This document shows, piece after piece, positions 56,750 to 64,000 of a stretch of DNA of 64,000 bases. Made by a program: the position numbers and the translations under genes. Numbering within the stretch: the first letter of the stretch is position 1; the number at the start of each line of letters is the position of its first letter. The notes below the pieces were generated by a model. That model was not told where the DNA came from. It searched no databases and saw nothing but the letters and a program-made list of their open reading frames with translations. This stretch comes from Prostheceraeus crozeri (taxonomy: Eukaryota > Platyhelminthes > Polycladida > Euryleptidae), in contig CAJQUW010007894.1 of the NCBI GenBank assembly GCA_907163375.1, forward strand, positions 124,001 to 188,000. Direction: 5' to 3'.

Positions 56750-57107
56750 TGCTGAGATATGGTCGCTGTCTCAGTTGAAGGTCTCAGGGTTGTTCACACT
56801 TGAGACAAGGATCGTGGAGTTTGTCTCACAGGCTTCTCTCATAAACTTGAGAGAAGCCTGTCTCAGGACCGTTCACACTATCTCTCAGCAAACGTGGTGA
56901 GCCTCCCCTGGTCGCCCCGCACAAACGACAATGGATGAAGTTAGTGGGTCTCAGGCATGTCTCAGGACTGTTCAGACTACGTGGAGTTAGTCGCAGCATA
57001 ATTTTGATTGACGTTTAAAATGGACGACGGAAACTGTAATCTTGCCGTTTGATTGGATGATTGCCTGAGTCTCAGGTCTCAGCTCTCATGTGTGAACGTA
57101 GATTTAA
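56750..57107. repeat. GAGACTGAG-rich MITE-like repeat, opposite copy
   Basis: Contains GTTCACACTTGAGACA, GTTCACACTATCTCTCAG and GTTCAGACTA words and ends CTCTCATGTGTGAACGTAG, the reverse complement of the start of the repeat at 36724. Non-coding. Confidence 0.55.
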
Positions 57108-57577
57108 GAGTCATTTGTCATCCCTGAACACTGATGTTGGATATCATCCTGACCCAGATTCTAGTCACGCAAGAAATAATTCGGCTTAACTTGGTTGTGG
57201 ATGCTTTCTTTTCAATTAGACTCCTAGATATATAACACCTGGACTGAAAGCTGAAATTCATTTAAACACTAGACGGCCAGTTTGACTCAATAGCTGTCGA
57301 TGGTGGAAAGTAATTAGGCAAGTGAAAACGAAATGTCTAAAGAAAACTAAGTTGAAGTTTCTGGAAAACGGAAGAACATGGGGTTACAACTAACTTATCA
57401 TCGTTATCACTGAATATGGAATATTGACTATATCAAATCAAGCAAATTAATTAAAATGAACTTGACTATTGTCATCGCTTTTTAGTGGAAATCGTTTTGC
57501 TACCAGATTCTGTTGGACAGCAAAAATACGAAATACTAACTAGTGATACTCATAAGGTAGCCACGGTTGGTTTGATA

Positions 57578-58118
57578 TTTTGTAAATGATATTATTAAAT
57601 AATTAATCTTTCGACGCACGATCTTTTTCTTATTACAAAATTTGTTTCGGCGGACCGCCCCTGTCAATCAGTTTTACAGTATTGCACAGTATGATTTGAA
57701 ATCAAATTCAGTAACATGTAACAAGAAGAATGTCAAAATATCATTGGTGAAGTTAAAGATAAGTCAAAGACAGAGAAGTTAAACGTTCATGAGCACATGG
57801 CACTTTTTATGTGCTACCTTTTCATCACATCTGCCATAGCATGTAATTATATAACATAGTCTCTTAATGTTGTAATGTCAATGTAGGCAATTTCGATTGA
57901 TTCCATTCAATTTTGTTATTTATGATTGCCTACATTGACATTAAAACATTAAGAAACTATGGTCTTCTTGTTACATGTTACTGAATTTGATTTCAAATCA
58001 TACTGTGCAATACTGTAAAATTGATTGACAAGGGCGGTCCGCCGAAATATATTTCGTAATAAGAAAAAGATCGTGCGTCGAAAGATTAATTATTTAATAA
58101 TATCATTTACAAAATGTT
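57578..58118. repeat. Internal inverted repeat (copies L and M)
   Basis: L (57578-57891, minus orientation) and M (57924-58118, plus) face each other across 32 bp. Shared text includes TTTGATTTCAAATCATACTG, AAGATCGTGCGTCGAAAG and TTACAAAAT ends. L has an extra 125 bp (about 57730-57854) that M and R lack. Confidence 0.7.
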
Positions 58119-59267
58119 ACAAATTACAAATTACAAAATCTCCATACCACTCAAAAACAGGATTAGCAGACAGACAGCATCGTACCGAGCACACGCTAAC
58201 ATTTAAAAATGGGCGCAAAATCAACTTGGACGGGCTTGAATATCTCAGTCACACTTGCATAGTTTACGCAACTTACAGCTTTAATTGATTATGTTGCGAG
58301 AGAAATCACAGTCACTCCTGTATTTAATGGCCAAAATCAGTTGATGTTTTAACATCCCTGATCAGCTACATACAAACGGTAACTATCAGATAGTCTCATT
58401 GATTTTGCTAACATAATATCGCAGGAATATTTCAAAAAAGAGTATGTATTTGAATCTTATTATATCACACAAAAATAGAGAATTGTCATCAAAACTGTCC
58501 AACGTAATAAAATACCAACAAGGAAAGCATTATGAATTGCTTTCAACTTTCAGTAAACTTGAAAGAACTCCATACCATTCTTGAAATAGGATTAACTTAC
58601 AGACAGCATCATAACGAGCAAACCCCAACATTCAATAACGGTGACAAAATCAACCTGGACGTGATTGAATGTCTCAGTCCCACTTGCGTAGCTTTCGCTC
58701 ACAATCATCAACACGAAAGCGATAATATCTGGACGACTCAAATTGAAAAGACTAAATAGAAAATTAAGTTGTAAGGGATAGAAAAGAAACATAGCTTCAT
58801 TTAAAAGATACGTAAAGAATCAATTTTCTACAATAATTATTGATGAGCAAAATCTAAAACCAGACAGCGAATTTGAATCTCAAAACAAGTTGATGTTTAA
58901 ACATCCCTCATCAGCTACATACTAACGCTAACTATCAGACAGTCTCATTGATTTTGGTAACAGAATATCCCAGACATTATTCAAACAATAACATATATTA
59001 GAAACGCTTTATATCAAACAAAAGAAAACACTTATCTTCCACAATCCAACGAAACCAAAAATACCAACTAGAAAAGTGTAATTTATTACATTTACCTATC
59101 AGTAAACATGAAGGCTCTTCATATGACTCAAAAACAGGATTAACAGACAAACAGCATTATACCGAACAAACGGTAACATTCAAAAATTGTGGCAAAAACA
59201 ACTTGGACGGGCTTGAATATCACAGTCCCACTTGCGTAGTTTACGCAACTTACTGCTAGTTATTTAT
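58119..59267 (+). repeat. Three decayed tandem units with a shared peptide
   Basis: Units begin near 58141, 58569 and 59118. Each has GGATTARCNNACANACAGCA and CTTGNGTAGTTTACGC-type text, and units share ATCAGCTACATAC further on. In one frame all three read a similar peptide (GLADRQHRTEHTLTF, GLTYRQHHNEQTPTF, GLTDKQHYTEQTVTF, each followed by N..K.NLD). This may be a coding remnant; no family is recognised. Confidence 0.45.
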
Positions 59268-59461
59268 GATTGCCTACATTGACATTACAACATTAAGAAA
59301 CTATGGTCTTCTTGTTACATGTTACTGAATTTGATTTCAAATCATACTGTGCAATACTGTAAAATTGATTGACAAGGGCGGTCCGCCGAAATATATTTCG
59401 TAATAAGAAAAAGATCGTGCGTCGAAAGATTAATTATTTAATAATATCATTTACAAAATGT
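59268..59461 (+). repeat. Internal repeat copy R
   Basis: Almost identical to copy M and in the same direction, so M and R flank the 1.15 kb of tandem units as direct repeats of about 195 bp. Confidence 0.75.
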
Positions 59462-59464
59462 TAT

Positions 59465-60810
59465 CTAAATCTTTTTTTGAAAATTCATTTGAGATTGCTA
59501 AAAAAGGTTGGTTTGATGTACCAAAGAAAGGACTGACACATTCCCATTTTGATTCCAAATAATGCTGATGCATTTACAAAAGCAAAATCAATTCATGGAA
59601 CATCTAATGAATGTATGACGATTAGAATGAAAGGTGCAGTGGTAGGAAGTGATTAGTTCAAAGCCTCATTATGTTGATTTGAAGATCGAGATATGGATAA
59701 AAGACATTGAATATCTCAGTGATATAGCGTCTGAAGATCCACAAGCTGCTTTTTCAGAATGCACAAAAGGTCTATGTCACAGGAGGACTTTTATGCAACA
59801 AACAGTTGATAATACCACTAATAACTTTCAGAGGTTGGAAGAAGTTATAGGTCAGAAATTCATCCCTTCAAAAATGCAGGTATGGAGGTCTGTGAAATGC
59901 TGATCCTTATATAACTTCAAAATGCGAGTGTAAGGTGAAAATTGCAGAATGTTTGACAAATGTAATTTATGACCAGGAAAACAATCTACTGGCAGATCGA
60001 CTTGACAGAACGGAAATAAGAGGTGCATCGCACATGTGAAAAGAGAAGAAGAAACTTTTCTTCAATGAATAATACATGACTACCATGAATCTTGATGCCG
60101 ATGAGATGAAGAAGAGAAATGATGGGAAAGAGAAAGGCTCTAGTTCATGGTTGACATCACTACCCATAGGAACATTGGGATATTCTCTAAACAAAATGGA
60201 ATTCCAAGATGCGATCAAACTGCACTACAACTGGCCAGTTATCTTTCAACGAATTGTGTTTGTGGTGAGAAAAATGATCTAAATCATACTCTTAGCTGAA
60301 AAATTGGTGGTTTTGTCAATCTTTGGCACAATATTATTTTTGACACGGATAGTCTTTTTTTGAGTGAAGTCTGTAAAGATGTTCGCATTGAGCCTAAATT
60401 ATTACCAATTGTATCATGTGACTTCATCAAAGATGGCAATGCTGACGACCAGGCGAGATTAGATATTGCTGTAAGAGGACTGTTGGGGAGAATGGGACGT
60501 CATTTATTTTATGCAAGAATAACAAATCCTCCCTGCAACATTGTGTAAAGAACACGAAAATGAAAAGAAGCGGCAGTAAGAAGAGAGAATTTTGGAAGTA
60601 GAGAAAGGGACATTCACACCTCTCGTCTATTCTACAAGTGATTGATTAGGTCCTTTGGCTAATTTACTTCACAAAGGAATTGCCTCTTTAATATCTGCAA
60701 GAGAAATGAAGTGAGGTATGACGGCATCATGGTTTGGTGCTGTTATTTCTCGGAGATTTTTATGTGATTCGCTTTATGAAATGCACAACTCGTAGACTGG
60801 AATGACAGAA
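59465..60810 (+). pseudogene. Retroelement fossil, region downstream of a reverse transcriptase
   Basis: Matches from memory a protein segment that follows a reverse transcriptase in retroelements common in marine invertebrates: a 'P-H-A-A-(F/Y)-x-x-x-T-x-G-L' type block at about 59730, an EKGSSSWLTSLPIG block at about 60130, a LSEVCKDVRIEP block at 60361, and a VEKGTFTPLV block at about 60600. The class (LINE-like or DIRS-like) is not settled. It is heavily broken, with many interruptions, and old. Confidence 0.55.
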
Positions 60811-61443
60811 GTTGCGGATCGAGGGTCGAGTTGCAGGTTGAGATACACGCATTAATCTGCTCAATTACTATCATCTTTGAAGGAGCTTCAAATTTTGCTT
60901 TTCCCAACAGTTTAACTTGTTCGATCAAAGAGTTTAAGCACCCAAGCATCTTATCTAATCGGGAATGATTTCATCATTGTTCAGGCGTATTTGCAACCTA
61001 ACCTCATGACCAAGTGAATTCTTCTATTTAAACGGATATCTGACCTTTTTTGTAAAGTATTTAAATGCGAAAATTGCTGAATCAGGAGCAATGTCACAAT
61101 TGTCCAATTTTGTAAAGTTACATCGTTGACGATAATCGAAATAGTGAATGATCAAGTATGTCGTTATCTTTGGAATATCTGAATAGTAATAAAGTATATA
61201 AGTTAACTTCTGCATCATAAAATTTCGCCAAAATTAGGATGGAATACTTTTTTATAGTATCGTACTCATTGATTGCTCAATGACATTCATAAAGCTCTAT
61301 TCATTTGAATCGGCGTCTTCGAATTATTTCCACACCAAAAGGTACCGCCGTTTAGATGACCGATGCGGACTTTTTAGCTGTTGTTGCTGAAACTTTTCTA
61401 TACGTGTAGACCACAAGCTTCCTCACTTTGTACTGTTCAAACC
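60811..61443. other. No gene seen
   Basis: AT-rich sequence between the retroelement fossil and the right 222-bp repeat. Confidence 0.4.
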
Positions 61444-61899
61444 TTTGCTTGATTTGATATAGTCAATATTCCATATTCAGTGATAACGATGATAAGTTAG
61501 TTGTAACCCCATGTTCTTCCGTTTTCCAGAAACTTCAACTTAGTTTTCTTTAGACATTTCGTTTTCACTTGCCTAATTACTTTCCACCATCGACAGCTAT
61601 TGAGTCAAACTGGCCGTCTAGTGTTTAAATGAATTTCAGCTTTCAGTCCAGGTGTTATATATCTATATACCATGATATTAACTATTTTCCGGTAGTTATT
61701 TTCAATGGAATTCCATCAAAAATATCTAGTCCATGGGTAGTTGGAGTGACACATGTAGCTCTAGACGCAAATGACTGAAGAAATCTATGTTAACAACTTT
61801 TAACAACTAAAAGGTCCTGTCAAAAGGCTGGTACTATGATAAACGAGCTGTTTTACAGTACACAGCCAAGCTATTGATTGATCATTAATATCTGTAAGA

Positions 61900-62310
61900 A
61901 AGTGCGACGTAAATTACTACTATTCCAGCGCGCTAAATCATTATTACTGTATCATGTTCGGATCAATGTTATAAGATGCTTCATTCTGCCTCATTTGGAC
62001 TGCTGCATTTGTTTGGGGATTTTATGATTCTACAGAGTTTGTGGTTCATGAGAGACTTGTTTGCAAAATATTAGACTTATCCTCGATTTCAATTCAAAGA
62101 CGAGTCTGTCACCGTCAAGGAAAGCCGCGTTGTCAGTGTTCCTAAGTAAAATTCTCGATCATGGAACGACAAGAAGCTTCAAAATCGGTTTGCTCGCATA
62201 GTTCTTTCTCGCAAGACCTTGCCCTAAAACGTCCCACTCTCTGTAATGATTTTCCACCACACATTCAGAAATTGCGATTCATTAACTTCATTCAAGAAAT
62301 TCTGTTTTAA
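61900..62310 (+). pseudogene. Possible LINE C-terminal remnant
   Basis: Translated pieces such as IRCFILPHLDCC, ERLVCKILDL, KKLQNRFARIVLSRK and LCNDFPPHI appear in the order expected for the end of a LINE protein (LxxPxLEYCxxVW, LQNRAARI). Frames are mixed. Weak but consistent. Confidence 0.35.
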
Positions 62311-62541
62311 TCGCGGATGACACACTGTATGATTTGCAAAATTAGCTTTATGTCGTAACTTTTATGTTGGTGGATCTATCACATTGAAAAGGACTTGTTT
62401 TATATGCTTTCCAGTGCAAATCAAGTGTAGGGCTATTATCATTATTATTATTTCCCTTCACATGTCAATCTGATATTTGGCGTCTCCACAGATACATTTT
62501 CCGAGAGAAACAAGATTGATAATAGCAATCTTGATTTGCAG

Positions 62542-62925
62542 ATTCTTCAAGTTGTGGAGGTTCTCAAGTGCTAAATGAAACTGAAGGCTTCATAATCAGT
62601 CATACAGAATTCAAGAAGAAGATTGATTATCCGCCGACAATGAACTGCCAATGGATAATCCCCGGAAGAAATGAGAAGGTCGTGCGTCTTCGATTCATCA
62701 AGTTCAATGTCATTTATAGTGAAAAGTGTCAGGACGATCGTTTGGCGATCTATGATGGTGAGGACGAGAAAAGTGCGAAATCGGCACGGCTCTGTGGAAA
62801 AGGACTTCTATTCCCTTCTGAACTTTATTCCAGTGGACAGAGTATGATGCTCAGATTCTACAGTAATGAGGATCACTATTTGGAGAAGGGATTCAACATC
62901 TCTTACAGCATCGTTGAGAGATCAA
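62542..62925 (+). CDS. CUB-domain exon, type A (copy 3)
   Basis: 384-bp exon, acceptor TTTGCAG ending at 62541, donor (A|GTAAGC) at 62926, phase 1 at both ends. Cysteines: SCGGS, MNCQW, KCQDDRLAIYDG and RLCG. The Asp in CQDDRL keeps the calcium-site position. It is closest to the A exon at 27764 (shared FPSELYSSGQ, MML.FYSNEDxYLEKGFNIS). A B exon would be expected next, beyond the window. Confidence 0.87.
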
Positions 62926-63361
62926 GTAAGCACGGTTTGTTCAATCCACGGGCTTCCAATCAGATATTGATGCTGGCTTGAATTTGTTTGTCCAACTTCT
63001 AAGATTTAATAGAAGAATTCTTACAATACATCATCTTTCGTGTGACAGACTAAAGGAATGTGTGCAAGTAATGAGTAATTTAGTACTTATATAATTACGA
63101 GACAAGCTGTAATTTTCAGAGAAAATGAAGAAATAATAAACACGTAGATGTTTCCATTTGCGGAAATATATGATCAGATTTCATTATTTTAATATCATTA
63201 ATTGAAGTCAGATATCATAAAAATGTCACTATGATTCTAATATTAGCTCCCATGATACATTGAAGTCAAAATATCATAGGAGTTAATTATGATTCATGAT
63301 TTCAATGATATTTCCGTTGATGCGGTTTCAAAAAAAAATTTCTCATGGTCAATCAATTGAA
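62926..63361. other. Intron, AT-rich with ATATCAT words
   Basis: No gene. Several ATATCAT/ATGATAT words (63198-63313) are present, and similar TATCAT words occur at about 18560-18610. Confidence 0.4.
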
Positions 63362-63362
63362 T

Positions 63363-63531
63363 TAATAAGACAATTCATAATGCCCAACTCTCGTACATAC
63401 CGCTATGCTATCGACCTCAGAAGGCGCAGGACGCCGAGGGCCCGTCACGGTTTTACTGGAATAAACTTTATTATCACTTCGAGACCAGAAATTTTCCTTC
63501 CCGGGAGTTGGACATTATGAATTGTCTTATT
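63363..63531. mobile_element. Small foldback element
   Basis: Left arm 63363-63393 (AATAAGACAATTCATAATGC...) pairs with 63502-63531 (...CATTATGAATTGTCTTATT), about 30 bp each with one or two mismatches. The interior of about 108 bp is GC-richer and non-coding. A MITE-sized element. Confidence 0.6.
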
Positions 63532-64000
63532 GCAAATGGTAAACTATCCCGGTGCATGGTCAATTATGTAAATTGAAATTAAGGACATGACTTACTGGCA
63601 AGTAATAAAGAATTTCCAGACAGCCTCAATGGGAGCTGTTATTATAAAAAATCATAGCATGGGATTACATGTATATCAGGGATGAACTCCCTGTAGCACA
63701 AGATAATCTCGAAATTTAAAATAATTACGAAGTGATCTCGATAATTAAAGTAATTACCAAGCATAATTCCGAAGAACTATCTAGTTATTTTACAACAACA
63801 AGGTTACTCACTGAAATCATCAATGAATCATTCAGGAATTGTGTGCACAAAAGCACTATGCCTCTAACAGTACTGCAAGTAATTGAAGTGAAAAAACTCG
63901 TGTACTCAGCAACATGGGAAAAGATGCGCATAAAAGATTTACACTAGTCAAACATCTTCTCATCGTGTGTAAATTGAGTCATTCTAAATATCATTATACG
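63532..64000. other. Intron, nothing recognised
   Basis: AT-rich sequence to the end of the window; short chance frames only. Confidence 0.4.

Larger units (their letters stand above)
57225..61665. mobile_element. 4.4-kb element with 222-bp terminal inverted repeats
   Basis: Left repeat 57225-57446 (TAGATATATAACACCTGGAC...) and right repeat 61444-61665 (...GTCCAGGTGTTATATATCTA) are reverse complements over their whole equal length, with few changes. The outer TA could be a TA target duplication of Tc1/mariner type, or part of the repeat. No transposase is seen. The interior holds a second repeat family, tandem units and a decayed retroelement, so it is a nested structure. Confidence 0.75.

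Noticed and set aside
63732-63947. 71-codon plus-strand frame near the window end
   Set aside because: No domain and no splice or promoter context; probably chance.

Overview
The window is AT-rich eukaryotic DNA from an invertebrate animal. It has CUB-domain exons with GT-AG borders, a Polinton (Maverick), LINE and Penelope-like retroelements, hAT-like transposase remnants, tRNA-derived SINE-like units and many foldback repeats. The abundance of CUB exons and of short 'taggcct' words recalls marine deuterostomes such as echinoderms, but this is only a hint and no species is claimed.

The host thread is one large plus-strand gene. Five CUB exons lie at 13192-13575, 21747-22094, 27764-28147, 31803-32150 and 62542-62925. 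All are in phase 1 at both ends and they alternate between two types: A (384 bp) and B (348 bp), in the order A-B-A-B-A. Everything else appears to lie in its introns.

Positions 1 to about 13094 hold the right-hand part of a Polinton; its left end is outside the window. On the plus strand are the end of the protein-primed DNA polymerase B, an unknown gene and a protein that looks like TATA-binding protein. On the minus strand are protease, double jelly-roll major capsid, basic core protein, penton-type proteins, chromodomain integrase, a conserved coiled protein, packaging ATPase, three proteins of unknown function and a UBA-like plus RING protein of IAP type. Many frames are still open, so it is a fairly young fossil, but several genes are broken.

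13.6-32 kb is intron with two decayed transposase-like genes (minus strand), SINE-like units, five or more inverted-repeat elements and a decayed LINE fragment. 32.8-36.5 kb is a nearly intact LINE on the minus strand whose reading frame is displaced by a TATAG-rich microsatellite. 37.7-38.7 kb is a Penelope-like element arranged as a hairpin and flanked by a 12-bp direct repeat.

39849-55738 is the most striking object: a 15.9-kb palindrome with arms of about 7.4 and 8.3 kb around a 139-bp spacer. Its ends read AGTAGT...ACTACT with a near-perfect 6-bp flanking duplication, which resembles Polinton-type insertion. The arms hold C-rich tandem repeats, 95-bp and 67-bp minisatellites with different copy numbers in each arm, degenerate repeat modules, and one conserved 78-codon frame whose stop codon lies in the loop of a perfect 12-bp hairpin.

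57225-61665 is a nested element with 222-bp terminal inverted repeats. Inside are three copies of a second repeat, three tandem units sharing a peptide, and a decayed retroelement. The window closes with the fifth CUB exon and a small foldback element.
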